From contig NZ_JARPUS010000013.1 of NCBI RefSeq assembly GCF_029537485.1, forward strand, positions 62,001 to 126,000: DNA of 64,000 nt, written 5' to 3'. The notes beneath the pieces are model-generated. The model had not been told where the DNA came from and searched no databases. It worked only from the letters and a program-made list of their open reading frames with translations. Both the position numbers and the translations under genes were made by a program. Shown here piece after piece: positions 53,695-62,859 of this stretch (its first letter is position 1; each line of letters starts with the position of its first letter). The DNA comes from Pseudomonas sp. GOM6 (lineage in GTDB: Bacteria; Pseudomonadota; Gammaproteobacteria; Pseudomonadales; Pseudomonadaceae).

Positions 53695-54309
53695 ATGAGC
53701 GACATGCAGCACCAGGAGGTCAACCTCGGCCAGCAGCAGAACCAGGACCTGATCTGGGATCTGGACAGCATTGCCCGCCGCGAACTGGCCGAGCGCTTCA
53801 TCAAGCTGTTCGAAAACCGCCTGTGCGTGTATTCCGAATCCACCCGCCAGCTCTACACCAACTACGACCTGCACTTTCCCAGTGACTACGGACGCAAGAT
53901 GGTGGTGCTGCCCAACCCCTATGCCTTCCACGACACCCTGCACGGCATTGAAAGCCTGGCCGTGCGCAAGACCGGCCTGTGCGTCCTGCCCGGTGTCGTA
54001 CTGGGCAAACCAGGCCTGCTGCTGACCACCCAAATGAAGGAAGGTGGCCCCGCGCCCAAGACCATGCCGTTCAAACAGGCCCTGGCGCAGATCATCAGTA
54101 ACCAGAAAAAGATCGGCGATGTATTTCTGCCGATCCTGATGAAAGGCGATCTGCGCGAGTTCGACCAGAAAATGCCCTATATCCACCTGCATCGCCTGCA
54201 AGTGCAAAAGCTCACGCGTCTGTCGTCCTTCGAGCGCGACGACATACAGCAAACCATCACCCGCAAGTTGTTGATGCTCTACCGCCAGGCGGACAGCCTG
54301 GACTGTTAG
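53695..54309 (+). CDS. conserved hypothetical protein paired with the chemoreceptor
   Basis: 204 residues, soluble, no signal. I do not recognise the family. Visible: acidic helix LIWDLDSIARRELAERFIKL, a mixed beta region (RKTGLCVLPGVVLGKPGLLL), and a basic C-terminal helical part (LQVQKLTRLSSFERDDIQQT). ATG 53695 chosen, with GAGG 5 nt upstream. It starts 7 nt after the MCP stop, so it is very likely cotranscribed and may modulate that receptor. Confidence 0.65.
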   Translation: MSDMQHQEVNLGQQQNQDLIWDLDSIARRELAERFIKLFENRLCVYSESTRQLYTNYDLHFPSDYGRKMVVLPNPYAFHDTLHGIESLAVRKTGLCVLPGVVLGKPGLLLTTQMKEGGPAPKTMPFKQALAQIISNQKKIGDVFLPILMKGDLREFDQKMPYIHLHRLQVQKLTRLSSFERDDIQQTITRKLLMLYRQADSLDC

Positions 54310-54388
54310 TGGCTCTTCAGCCCCGTCCCAATCGAGTGTGTAACCCTGGCTTTACAGCTCCCGCGCCATGAGGCTGAGTGGGTGTGCA

Positions 54389-54528
54389 GTGTTTCATCGC
54401 CTTTACACTGGGCCGCGCCTGGCAAACCTTTGCCCTAGAGGCTTGCGCCAAAACGGGCGCCGCAAAAATGTTTCGTCGATGAAACACAAAGGCTCTGCCT
54501 AGGCTTCAGACAAATCTCGCAAGAGATT
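54389..54528. promoter_or_regulatory. candidate upstream activator sites for fap
   Basis: GTGTTTCATCG (54389-54399) recurs inverted as CGATGAAACAC (54477-54487), the latter inside the palindrome TGTTTCgtcgatGAAACA (54469-54486). A separate palindrome AATCTC-gcaa-GAGATT lies at 54513-54528. All sit 24-160 nt before the sigma-54 promoter, the usual place for enhancer-binding protein sites. The remaining 54310-54605 gap holds no gene. Confidence 0.45.
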
Positions 54529-54551
54529 GATTTTTAAGACAATGCTTTAAA

Positions 54552-54567
54552 TGGCACAAAGACTGCC
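54552..54567 (+). promoter_or_regulatory. sigma-54 promoter of the fap operon
   Basis: TGGCACAAAGACTGCC: the -24 GG and -12 GC are exactly 10 nt apart and the TGGCAC half is perfect. It ends 38 nt before the fapA ATG. A sigma-54 activator gene lies at the other end of the operon. Confidence 0.75.
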
Positions 54568-54605
54568 TTGATCGATTGGCCAGAAACTCGTTCAAGGATA
54601 CGGCG

Positions 54606-55028
54606 ATGAAACCCCTGTTCTTTGTCTGCCAGGGCTTGGTCTTCTCACTGATTTTCCAGGCTATTCCGTCCTTCGCCGGTGACGGCGATGTGATCCTCAC
54701 CCGCACCGTACAACCCCGCGTGGCAACCAGGGCACCCCTCGTCCCAGACCCGAACCCGGTCAAGGTCAATGTCTCTCCCGCCCGTCAGATAGAACGCCAG
54801 ACGGGTGAGCTCAGCGATGCCGATTTCGCCAATGTCAGCGGTAGCCTCGGCGCTCAGAATCGCATGCTCAACCCTGATAACTCCGGGGTCTTGAGCAACA
54901 GCCAGCTGCGTCACTCCGGCACATCGGCCGGGCATGGCGCCGGCACCTCCAGCAGTGGTCTGGGCGGACAAATCAACCGCACCGTACAGCAAGGGCTAAG
55001 CCCACTGCAGAACCTGGGAGGACGCTGA
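54606..55028 (+). CDS. fapA: functional amyloid chaperone-like protein FapA
   Basis: 140 residues from ATG 54606. Signal peptide about 1-24 (FSLIFQAIPSFAG), then a low-complexity Ser/Gly/Asn-rich chain with SGSLGAQNRMLNPDNSGVLS. FapA is thought to control which subunit assembles in the fibre (known for the family). First gene after the sigma-54 promoter; 1 nt separates it from fapB. Confidence 0.82.
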   Translation: MKPLFFVCQGLVFSLIFQAIPSFAGDGDVILTRTVQPRVATRAPLVPDPNPVKVNVSPARQIERQTGELSDADFANVSGSLGAQNRMLNPDNSGVLSNSQLRHSGTSAGHGAGTSSSGLGGQINRTVQQGLSPLQNLGGR

Positions 55029-55029
55029 A

Positions 55030-55608
55030 ATGCGCCCTTTCATCGCGCTCGTGCTGGGCCTGGGCGGGGTCATAGGCACCTCCACCAGCCTTGCGGAAAA
55101 CACTGCTCATATCGGCAGCAGCGGACAGGATTATCGGGGCAACCTGATGGTCAATCAGGCCGCAGGGGATTGGCAGCAGCAGGCCAATAGCCGGGCAATC
55201 GCAATAGGTCATGGCAGCCAGACCAGCATCGCCATACAGCAGGATATCGAAGCCCTCCCGGCCAGCGCCGCTGGCAATGCCAAGGCTGAAATCGCAGGTG
55301 CCGCCTTCAGCAGGGGCAGCGGCATCCTTGGCATCAACCAGGGAGCCGGCATCGGCAACCAGCAAATCAATGCGTTACGCCTGCAACAGGGCGTAGCAGC
55401 ACACAGCCTCGACGATGACGAGCTGGCTCAAAGCGCGTCCTTGTCCCCCCTCTCCGGCGCAGCCGAATCACTGGCAGGGTCACGCCTGGTCGTTACTGAC
55501 GACAAGGCGTTCTCCGGTAGTCGTGGTGTGGTCCAGCTGAACCAGAGCGCCGGCGTTGGCAATCAATCGGCCAACAGCTTCGGCATCAGGGTAGTGGAAG
55601 CACCCTGA
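55030..55608 (+). CDS. fapB: minor amyloid subunit FapB
   Basis: 192 residues. Signal peptide, then three imperfect amyloid repeats with Asn/Gln ladders: NLMVNQAAGDWQQQANSRAI, GILGINQGAGIGNQQINALR, GVVQLNQSAGVGNQSANSFG. FapB is considered the nucleator of Fap fibres. Confidence 0.88.
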   Translation: MRPFIALVLGLGGVIGTSTSLAENTAHIGSSGQDYRGNLMVNQAAGDWQQQANSRAIAIGHGSQTSIAIQQDIEALPASAAGNAKAEIAGAAFSRGSGILGINQGAGIGNQQINALRLQQGVAAHSLDDDELAQSASLSPLSGAAESLAGSRLVVTDDKAFSGSRGVVQLNQSAGVGNQSANSFGIRVVEAP

Positions 55609-55638
55609 ACCAACTGACCATGTACAGCAGGAGACATC

Positions 55639-56610
55639 ATGAAAACGCCCAAGATTCTCAGCCCACTCGCCGTGGTGATTGCAGCAGCGCTGGCCAGCAG
55701 TGGCGCCTATGCCTTCAACTTCGGTTCTGACGCCGACGCTTCGATCACCGACAGCCAAGACGTCAACTACAACACCGTCAACAACAAGATGACGGTTAAC
55801 AATGCCAAAGTGAAGGACGGCTCGATCACCGATGTTAGTGGTAATGCCGGTGTCAACGTGGTGGCCGGCGACAACAACCAGCAGGCCAACGCAGCAGCAC
55901 TGGCCAGCGCCGATGCCTCGTTCGTATTCGGTTCGAATGCCAATGCGACCATCGATGTCAACCAGAACGGTAACAACAACCTTCTCAACAATGTCAGCGT
56001 GCCGAACACCGCCAGTCTGAACGGCTCGCTCTACAACACCTCAGGCAATGTCGGGGTCAACATCGCGGCGGGCAATTACAACCAACAGAAAAACGACATG
56101 GCAGCAGCCGTGGCCGGCGGTAGCGCTAGCGCCAGCGCCGGCGTCAGCCAGACCCTGAGCGGCAACACCACCAACAACGCGGCGCAGATTGCGCTGGGTG
56201 AGGTCGCGAAGAAGGTCAATGTCGAACTGAGCGGGACCTATGAGGGCAACTCCAAGCAAAGCAACAATGTTTATCCGGAAATCTGGGTAGGCGGTAGTGA
56301 TCCTGATCACCCCGGCGGCGGCACTCAGATTGGGCATATCGACTATGACAACGAAGGCGAAAACCCCGGCAAATTCAAGTTCCGCGAGGAAGGCGACATT
56401 ACCCTGTCCGGCAGCGTGACCTCGATCAACACCGTAATTACGAAGATCGTCCCGGTCACCAACAACGCCACCTTGTCCAATGCGCTGTACTCGGTATCCG
56501 GCAATGTCGGCGTCAACATCGCCGCAGGCGGCGGCAACCAGCAGGCCAATGCGCTGTCCATCGCGGCAGCATGCAATGTCTGCGGCAGTACGACTCCAGG
56601 CTTGGATTAA
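55639..56610 (+). CDS. fapC: major amyloid subunit FapC
   Basis: 323 residues. Signal peptide to about residue 24, then three repeats (GVNVVAGDNNQQANAAALAS, GVNIAAGNYNQQKNDMAAAV, GVNIAAGGGNQQANALSIAA) separated by linkers; the second linker (about 170-250) is long and charged. The C-terminal CNVC matches the conserved CxxC of FapC. Main component of the extracellular biofilm fibre. Confidence 0.92.
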   Translation: MKTPKILSPLAVVIAAALASSGAYAFNFGSDADASITDSQDVNYNTVNNKMTVNNAKVKDGSITDVSGNAGVNVVAGDNNQQANAAALASADASFVFGSNANATIDVNQNGNNNLLNNVSVPNTASLNGSLYNTSGNVGVNIAAGNYNQQKNDMAAAVAGGSASASAGVSQTLSGNTTNNAAQIALGEVAKKVNVELSGTYEGNSKQSNNVYPEIWVGGSDPDHPGGGTQIGHIDYDNEGENPGKFKFREEGDITLSGSVTSINTVITKIVPVTNNATLSNALYSVSGNVGVNIAAGGGNQQANALSIAAACNVCGSTTPGLD

Positions 56611-56669
56611 GACCTGAGCAGTGCAGAGGCGCCTCGTCAGGAGGCGCCTCCCTGCAGCAGGAAGGACCC

Positions 56670-57353
56670 ATGCTCAGAATAGTTGCCATCGCTGGCTGCT
56701 TGCTGTGCAGCACTCAACTCATGGCCGGACAACAGGGCATTCCAGCCCTGCCTGGTGGTGGATTGGTGTTTAAGCAGGTCGAAAGCCTGCGCGAGCGGCG
56801 CTTTGCCGGACTGGTCGAACAAAAGACCGACTTCAGTTGCGGCGCGGCTGCAATCGCCACCCTGCTCAACCAGGCCTACGGCATGAACCTCAGCGAGGCC
56901 GATGTGATAGTCGGCATGCTGGACAGCGCCGATATCGAGCAAGTGCGCACCCAGGGATTTTCCATGCTGGATATGAAGCGCTACGCCCAGGGCCTGGGAC
57001 TGCGTGCTCGCGGCTATCGTATCGATGCCCAGGCGCTGGAACAGATCAAGGTGCCGGCCATCGTGCTGCTCGATATTCGCGGCTACAAACACTTCGTCGT
57101 GATGCAGCGCAGCCACAGTGGCTGGGTATACATCGGCGATCCGGTACTGGGGCACAAGCGCATGAGCCTGGACGAGTTCGCCAAGGGCTGGAACGGCATC
57201 GTATTTGCGCTTATCGGTCCCGGTTACAACCGCAACAACGCGTTGCTATCCCCACCTGAGCCCTTGACCGCCAGGCAGCGCCTGGATCGCTTCAAGCCGG
57301 TGCAGGATGCCGAGCTCATGGAATTCGGCTTTATCCAGAGCGACTTTTTCTGA
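56670..57353 (+). CDS. fapD: FapD, C39-family peptidase
   Basis: 227 residues from ATG 56670 (GAAGGA upstream). N-terminal signal MLRIVAIAGCLLCSTQLMAG, catalytic Cys in TDFSCGAAAIATLLNQAYG, His in GYKHFVVMQRSHSGWVYIGD with the following Asp. Periplasmic papain-like protease required for Fap secretion in studied strains. Confidence 0.92.
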   Translation: MLRIVAIAGCLLCSTQLMAGQQGIPALPGGGLVFKQVESLRERRFAGLVEQKTDFSCGAAAIATLLNQAYGMNLSEADVIVGMLDSADIEQVRTQGFSMLDMKRYAQGLGLRARGYRIDAQALEQIKVPAIVLLDIRGYKHFVVMQRSHSGWVYIGDPVLGHKRMSLDEFAKGWNGIVFALIGPGYNRNNALLSPPEPLTARQRLDRFKPVQDAELMEFGFIQSDFF

Positions 57354-57384
57354 TGCGGGTCCCGCCCACATCGAGGACGTCACC

Positions 57385-58119
57385 ATGAAAGCTATTCATT
57401 GGCTTGTTACTCCCCTGCTGGTCGTCAGCCTGCAGGCACATGCCACTCCTGTGTTGCAGCCCATAGAACTGAGTGACAAGGAACTGGCGCAGCTACGTGG
57501 GCGTTATGTGCTCCCCGACCGCATCATCAACTTCGGTGTGACCATGAATACCCTCTGGCAGAACGCTGCCGGCCAGGCCATTGGCGCCCAGGTCAGCCTG
57601 CAGGTACAAGCCAACCTGCAACCACAGCTGAGCGTTTCCTTCACTGACAAGACTGGCAATGCTACTGCTCTGCCGGCGGCGAGCGGACAAATCATCGGTG
57701 GCGCTGGCCTTTCCCAGGTCGACGGCGTGGTACAGAGCGTGCGCAGCGCCGGCGACTTCAATCGCGGCAATAACCAGATAGAGCTGGAGATTCACAAAAA
57801 CCAGGCCGCCCCCGTCAGCGCCGGCGCAATCGTCATTGCCAATGGCGCGCAAAGCTTCAGCAACGCCGCCGGCCAGGTCAAAGTGCTGACCAACGCCCAG
57901 GGCCTGCAGGTACAGCTCAGTGCAGCAGGGCAAGGCACCGCCAGCCAGCAACTCGGGCAAGGCGGCATTCGTCAGCAGACCGAAATACTCGGCAGCCTGA
58001 ACAGAGTGCAAAACCTGACTACATTGAGTGTTGGGCTGCGAGAGCGTCTGGAGGGAGCAGGACTCGCCTCGCCTGACTGCTTCACGCCTCACTCGTTAAG
58101 CCGCCCGATCGGATACTGA
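57385..58119 (+). CDS. fapE: amyloid-associated protein FapE
   Basis: 244 residues from ATG 57385. Signal peptide [20 protein letters not shown], then a beta-rich, Gln/Asn/Ala-rich chain ([40 protein letters not shown]). FapE is a minor extracellular component of fibres. It lies 31 nt after fapD and 16 nt before fapF. Confidence 0.85.
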   Translation: MKAIHWLVTPLLVVSLQAHATPVLQPIELSDKELAQLRGRYVLPDRIINFGVTMNTLWQNAAGQAIGAQVSLQVQANLQPQLSVSFTDKTGNATALPAASGQIIGGAGLSQVDGVVQSVRSAGDFNRGNNQIELEIHKNQAAPVSAGAIVIANGAQSFSNAAGQVKVLTNAQGLQVQLSAAGQGTASQQLGQGGIRQQTEILGSLNRVQNLTTLSVGLRERLEGAGLASPDCFTPHSLSRPIGY

Positions 58120-58135
58120 CTGCCAAGGAGCCCCG

Positions 58136-59398
58136 ATGAAACGGCCCAACCCCACGCCCGCCCTATTGACGCTCGCCCTCGCCTGCTCGGCCCAGGCCGC
58201 CAGCGATGCCGATGTGGCTGCGCTACGCGCCGAGTTGCAGGCCCTGCAGCAGCGCTACCAGGCACAGCAGAATGCACTGATGGTACTGGAACAGCGCCTG
58301 CGTGATGTCGAAGGACAACGACAACCTGCCCCTGCTCAAACCGCACAAGCCTCGCCACCTCCAGCCACTCAGTCGGCAGCGCAAAACGTCGCCAGCAACA
58401 GCGGCTCGTCCTATGGCTCTCGCCTGCAGGAAGACAGTGAGCCAGCGCCAAGCGTGGAAAACATCTACCAGGAAGCCAGCGGCTTCTTCGGTGGTGGCAG
58501 CTGGAGCTTCGAACCAGGCTTCACCTATACCCACTACGATGCCCGCCAGCTGTTTCTCAATGGCTTCCTCGCCCTGGACGCGATCTTCCTGGGCAACCTC
58601 GGCATCGATCAGATCAACTCCGACAGCCTGACGGTTGATCTGACCACCCGTTACAACTGGCAACAGCGCTGGCAGTTCGACCTCAACGTGCCTGTCGTCT
58701 ATCGCGAAGCGACCTATGAGTCTGCCGGAGCCGGCGGCGCCAGCACCCAGGTCAGCGATGAGACCGTTACCGGCGACCCTCGTTTGGGCGATGTCAGCTT
58801 CGGTGTCTCCTATAAATTCATGGACGAAACCGCCGATCTGCCAGATGCCGTGTTCAGCCTGCGCCTCAAAGCCCCCACTGGCGACGAACCCTACGGCATC
58901 AAACTGCGCGAGGTGCCTGGCAACAACAACCTGAATGTTCCGGAGGACTTGCCAACCGGTAATGGCGTCTGGTCGCTGACGCCCGGCATCAGCCTGGTCA
59001 AGACCATCGACCCCGCCGTGCTGTTCGGCAGCCTGTCTTACACCTTCAACTTTGAAGAGAGCTTCGACGACATCAGCGCGCAGCAAGGTGTGAAAGTACC
59101 CGGCAAGGTCGATCTGGGTAATTGGATACAGCTGGGCGTAGGCACGGCATTCGCCCTCAACGAACGCATGAGCCTGTCCATGTCCTTTTCCGAGTTGATT
59201 GCCCAAAAAAGCCGTATCAAGCAGGACGGTGGTACCTGGCAGAGCATCAGCAGCAGTGATGCCAACGCGGCTTATTTCAACATCGGTATGACGCTGGCCG
59301 GCGAAGACGGCCTCAGCATCGTGCCCAACCTGGCGATCGGCTTGACCCCAGATGCACCGGACTTCAGTTTCAGCGTGAAATTTCCCTACTACTTCTGA
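58136..59398 (+). CDS. fapF: outer-membrane Fap secretion pore FapF
   Basis: 420 residues. Signal peptide 1-20, N-terminal coiled coil about 25-60 ([20 protein letters not shown]), Pro/Gln linker, then a 12-strand-type barrel from about 105 ending with aromatic-rich [11 protein letters not shown]. FapF exports the Fap subunits as a trimeric pore gated by the coiled coil (known). Confidence 0.93.
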   Translation: MKRPNPTPALLTLALACSAQAASDADVAALRAELQALQQRYQAQQNALMVLEQRLRDVEGQRQPAPAQTAQASPPPATQSAAQNVASNSGSSYGSRLQEDSEPAPSVENIYQEASGFFGGGSWSFEPGFTYTHYDARQLFLNGFLALDAIFLGNLGIDQINSDSLTVDLTTRYNWQQRWQFDLNVPVVYREATYESAGAGGASTQVSDETVTGDPRLGDVSFGVSYKFMDETADLPDAVFSLRLKAPTGDEPYGIKLREVPGNNNLNVPEDLPTGNGVWSLTPGISLVKTIDPAVLFGSLSYTFNFEESFDDISAQQGVKVPGKVDLGNWIQLGVGTAFALNERMSLSMSFSELIAQKSRIKQDGGTWQSISSSDANAAYFNIGMTLAGEDGLSIVPNLAIGLTPDAPDFSFSVKFPYYF

Positions 59399-59402
59399 AG
59401 CA

Positions 59403-60737
59403 CTAACGCATCTGGTGCTTGTGCAGAAGGCGATAGAGGGTCGGCCGAGAAACCCCCAATGCCAGAGCGGCGCGGCTCATGTTGTCGGCATGGCGAAGCA
59501 GTGCATCACTGAGCGCTTGCTGCTCAGCACGATTGATATAGTCCTCAAGGGTATTGAGCGCAGGATGCCGCGAGAACCCATCGGTAAGCCCCAGATCAAC
59601 CGCCTCAATCTGCTTGCCATCCGCCAGCACCATGCCTCGCCGCACGCGGTTGGCCAACTCCCGCACATTGCCAGGCCAGGCATGCTCGAGCATGGCACTG
59701 CGCGCCTGGCGACTGAAGTTGCGCGGGCGGCGGCCAATCTCCAGCGCATAGCGCTGAGCAAAGAAGTCAGCCAGGCAAGGAATATCCTCGAGCCGCTCGC
59801 GCAATGGAGTGGTCTGCACCTGCAGCACATTGAGCCGATAGTAGAGATCCTCGCGAAAACGGCCCCTGCGCACCGCCTCTTCCAGGTCGACATGGGTCGC
59901 CGCCAGCACTCGTACGTTGACCGAGATGGGGCGATGGTTGCCGACCCGCTCTATCTGCATCTCCTGCAAAAAACGCAGCAGGTTGGCCTGCAACTCCAAC
60001 GGCAGGTCACCGATCTCGTCGAGGAACAAGGTGCCTCTATCAGCCAACTCGATACGGCCCAGCTTGCGCTGATGCGCGCCGGTAAAGGAGCCTTTTTCAT
60101 GGCCAAACAGCTCGGACTGGATCAGGTGTTCGGGAATCGCGCCGCAATTGACCACGACAAAGGCCTCATGAGCCCTGCGCGAAAGCCGGTGCAGAGTATG
60201 TGCCACCAATTCCTTGCCGGTACCGCTCTCCCCCCGAATCAACACCGGAGCATCCGTAGGCGCCAACTTGGCCAACAGTCGGCGCAGATCACAGATCTTT
60301 CGGCTCGCTCCCAGCAGATCGTGATCATCCGACTCCCGACTCTCGGAACCCACCTTGCCACGCAACCTGGCCATACCCAGGGCGCGTCCTAGAGCAATAT
60401 CGAGCCGACCGAAGTCAAACGGTAAGGTGTGATAGTCGAAGAACCACTCGCCAATGAAGTTGCCGATCTCCGAATCCTGCAGAGCATCGGCATTGAGTAC
60501 GGCAATCCACTCGGTGCCACTCTGGCTGATCAATTCCTTGAGCGCTTCAGGCCGGGCCAGATGGGTAGGGCGCAGACGTATCAGCCCCACATCGAAAATG
60601 GCATTACCTGCATCTGCCAAGCCGCAACTGTGCACCGCCCAGGCGCTTGCCTGAAGATGGGGCAGCAACAACTCGCACTCTTGACAGGGATCTACCACCA
60701 GCAACCGCCGTGGCGCCTCAGTCAATACTTGCGACAT
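59403..60737 (-). CDS. VpsR-like sigma-54 dependent activator
   Basis: 444 residues from ATG 60737 (AAGGAA 6 nt before). Receiver-like VpsR N-domain (FIGEWFFDYHTLPFDFGRLD, IALGRALGMARLRGK), AAA+ core with Walker A IRGESGTGKELVAHTLHR, GSFTGA loop in HEKGSFTGAHQRKLG, Walker B GTLFLDEIGDLP, then a Fis-type HTH (MSRAALALGVSRPTLYRLLH). The N-domain lacks a normal REC Asp pocket; VpsR in Vibrio responds to c-di-GMP. It converges on fapF, 4 nt apart, and is the likely activator of the fapA sigma-54 promoter. Confidence 0.88.
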   Translation of the reverse strand: MSQVLTEAPRRLLVVDPCQECELLLPHLQASAWAVHSCGLADAGNAIFDVGLIRLRPTHLARPEALKELISQSGTEWIAVLNADALQDSEIGNFIGEWFFDYHTLPFDFGRLDIALGRALGMARLRGKVGSESRESDDHDLLGASRKICDLRRLLAKLAPTDAPVLIRGESGTGKELVAHTLHRLSRRAHEAFVVVNCGAIPEHLIQSELFGHEKGSFTGAHQRKLGRIELADRGTLFLDEIGDLPLELQANLLRFLQEMQIERVGNHRPISVNVRVLAATHVDLEEAVRRGRFREDLYYRLNVLQVQTTPLRERLEDIPCLADFFAQRYALEIGRRPRNFSRQARSAMLEHAWPGNVRELANRVRRGMVLADGKQIEAVDLGLTDGFSRHPALNTLEDYINRAEQQALSDALLRHADNMSRAALALGVSRPTLYRLLHKHQMR

Positions 60738-60967
60738 AACCATTCCTTGGCGCCATTTTTTTGAAAACTTATTAAAAACAACAATTTGGCGCAACGAAAA
60801 GAGCCTAGCAAAGACAAACGGCGGCCAAAGAACGATTACCTATAAGGTATGAGTCAAATAATTGATAACGCTCCTAAAAATCCACCCGGTTATGACTTCT
60901 TGCCATCAACCCGGTGTATTGGCATAAACCTACCCCATAACAAAATTGCCACACGGATGTTGATGTC
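60738..60967. other. divergent promoter region
   Basis: 230 nt between the VpsR-like activator and the RoxA-like gene. It contains an ACCTATAAGGT palindrome near 60838 and repeated ACCCGGT words near 60885 and 60911. No clear sigma-54 site and no gene. Confidence 0.4.
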
Positions 60968-62848
60968 ATGCGAATGCTGCGCCGCGCTCTAGCACTGATC
61001 CTCCTACTTATCCTCGCCGCGATCGCCGTAGTGCTCTATTACATCGCCCGGCCAAACCTGCCGCTTTTCGACAAGCCGCAGCAAGTGCACTACCTCGACC
61101 AGTGGAATGAGCAGCAGCGCCAGACCTACTACTACACCCCTCAGGGCACCACGGTGAAAGGCCTGCGCTACGACTGGTTTACCGCCCTGGAACTGCCCTT
61201 CTCCCAGGAAAAATTCGCCAGCCCCGACTACCTCGCCCGATTCGGTTTTTTGACCGACCCCCGGCAACAGCCCAGCGCGCTCAATCCCGGTAACCTGCCT
61301 GTAGGCTTCGCCCGCCACCAGGACGATGAGAGCGGCGTGCAATACCTGGACATCACCTGCTCTGCCTGCCACAGCGGCGAACTGCGTTACCGAGGCCAGG
61401 CCGTGCGCATTGACGGCGGCGCCGCCCTGCACTCGCTGGCATCCACCGTGCCCACGCTCAAAGGCGGCAGCTTTGGCCAGGCGCTCGGCATGAGCATGGC
61501 CTTCACCTACTACAACCCGATCAAATTCCACCGCTTCGCCAAGACCGTCCTGGGCGAGAACTACGACCAGGACAAAGATCAGCTACGCGAAGACTTCAAG
61601 GCGGTGCTCGACCGCCTGCTCGGCACTGCCTATAACGACTGGCATCGCGGCCTTTATCCGACTGAGGAAGGTTTCGGTCGCACCGACGCCTTCGGTCGTA
61701 TCGCCAACAGCGTCTTCGGCGATGCCATCGATGCCAGCAACTACCGGGTCGCCAATGCCCCGGTCAGCTATCCACAGGTGTGGGACATCTGGAAGTTCGA
61801 CTGGGTACAGTGGAACGGCTCGGCCATGCAGCCGATGGCACGCAATATCGGTGAAGCCCTGGGTGTCGGCGCCACCCTGCATTTATTTGGCGAAGACGGG
61901 CAGCCGCTGACGCACGAGCAGCGCTACCCCTCCAGTGTGCGCCTGCGCGACCTATTCACACTTGAAGAAACCCTCAAGCAACTCAAGCCGCCGACATGGC
62001 CCGAGGAGGTGCTGGGCAAGGTAGATATGGAACTGGCCAGCCAGGGCCGGGCCTTGTTTGCCGAGAACTGCGCCTACTGCCACGCCCCCGACCCGGTACC
62101 GCGTGACCAGCGCCTGGCCCCGGCCCGCGACCCGGAATGGCACATGCGCATCGTGCCGACCCGCATCATCGGCACCGACCCGACCACTGCCAACAACATC
62201 GCCGACCACCGTTTCGATATTCGCAAGCTGGGCTGGCAGAAAAGCGAGCTGGCCAACCTGGACGTCAAGCTGTTTGGCAGCGACCTGAGCGAAGTGGACT
62301 TCGCCAGCATCTCCAGCGCCAAGGGCCTGGCCTATGTCACCGCCTATGTTGAGGACCGCGCCTACCGCGACGCCGGTATCCAGCCCCGCGAGCGCTGGCG
62401 CATGGACGGCTACGGCCTGGCCATCGGCGTACAGGAAAAGCGTGGTTACAAGGCGCGCCCGCTTGACGGCATCTGGGCAACCCCGCCCTTCCTGCACAAC
62501 GGCTCGGTACCCAACCTGTTTCAGTTGCTCTCGCCAGTGGTCGAGCGTGACCGCAGTTTCTGGGTCGGCAACTTCGAGTACGACCCCAAACGCGCGGGCT
62601 ACGTCACCACTGAATTCCAGGGTGGTTTCCTGTTCGATACCAGCGTTACCGGCAACGGCAACCGTGGCCACGAGTTCCGCGACGGCTGTCGTAACGAGGG
62701 CGTTATTGGCCGCTACCTGGAGCCGGAAGAGCGTTATGCGCTGATCGAGTACCTCAAGGTCATGGGCAACGAGTCTATGGAAAGCCAACTGCAGCCAGCC
62801 GAAAGTCGTCCCTGGACACCCGGCCCCAGCTGCCAGAACAACCATTAA
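60968..62848 (+). CDS. RoxA-like di-haem cytochrome c (peroxidase/dioxygenase family)
   Basis: 626 residues. N-terminal TM or uncleaved signal (ALALILLLILAAIAVVLYYI), haem sites CSACH at 131-135 and CAYCH at 368-372, C-terminal GIWATPPFLHNGSVPNLFQL as in MauG/CcpA/RoxA proteins. Size and haem spacing (about 237 residues) fit the RoxA/RoxB class, whose known members cleave polyisoprene, more than classical 330-residue peroxidases. Followed 11 nt later by a catalase-like gene. Substrate unknown. Confidence 0.85.
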   Translation: MRMLRRALALILLLILAAIAVVLYYIARPNLPLFDKPQQVHYLDQWNEQQRQTYYYTPQGTTVKGLRYDWFTALELPFSQEKFASPDYLARFGFLTDPRQQPSALNPGNLPVGFARHQDDESGVQYLDITCSACHSGELRYRGQAVRIDGGAALHSLASTVPTLKGGSFGQALGMSMAFTYYNPIKFHRFAKTVLGENYDQDKDQLREDFKAVLDRLLGTAYNDWHRGLYPTEEGFGRTDAFGRIANSVFGDAIDASNYRVANAPVSYPQVWDIWKFDWVQWNGSAMQPMARNIGEALGVGATLHLFGEDGQPLTHEQRYPSSVRLRDLFTLEETLKQLKPPTWPEEVLGKVDMELASQGRALFAENCAYCHAPDPVPRDQRLAPARDPEWHMRIVPTRIIGTDPTTANNIADHRFDIRKLGWQKSELANLDVKLFGSDLSEVDFASISSAKGLAYVTAYVEDRAYRDAGIQPRERWRMDGYGLAIGVQEKRGYKARPLDGIWATPPFLHNGSVPNLFQLLSPVVERDRSFWVGNFEYDPKRAGYVTTEFQGGFLFDTSVTGNGNRGHEFRDGCRNEGVIGRYLEPEERYALIEYLKVMGNESMESQLQPAESRPWTPGPSCQNNH

Positions 62849-62859
62849 GGAATAACGCC

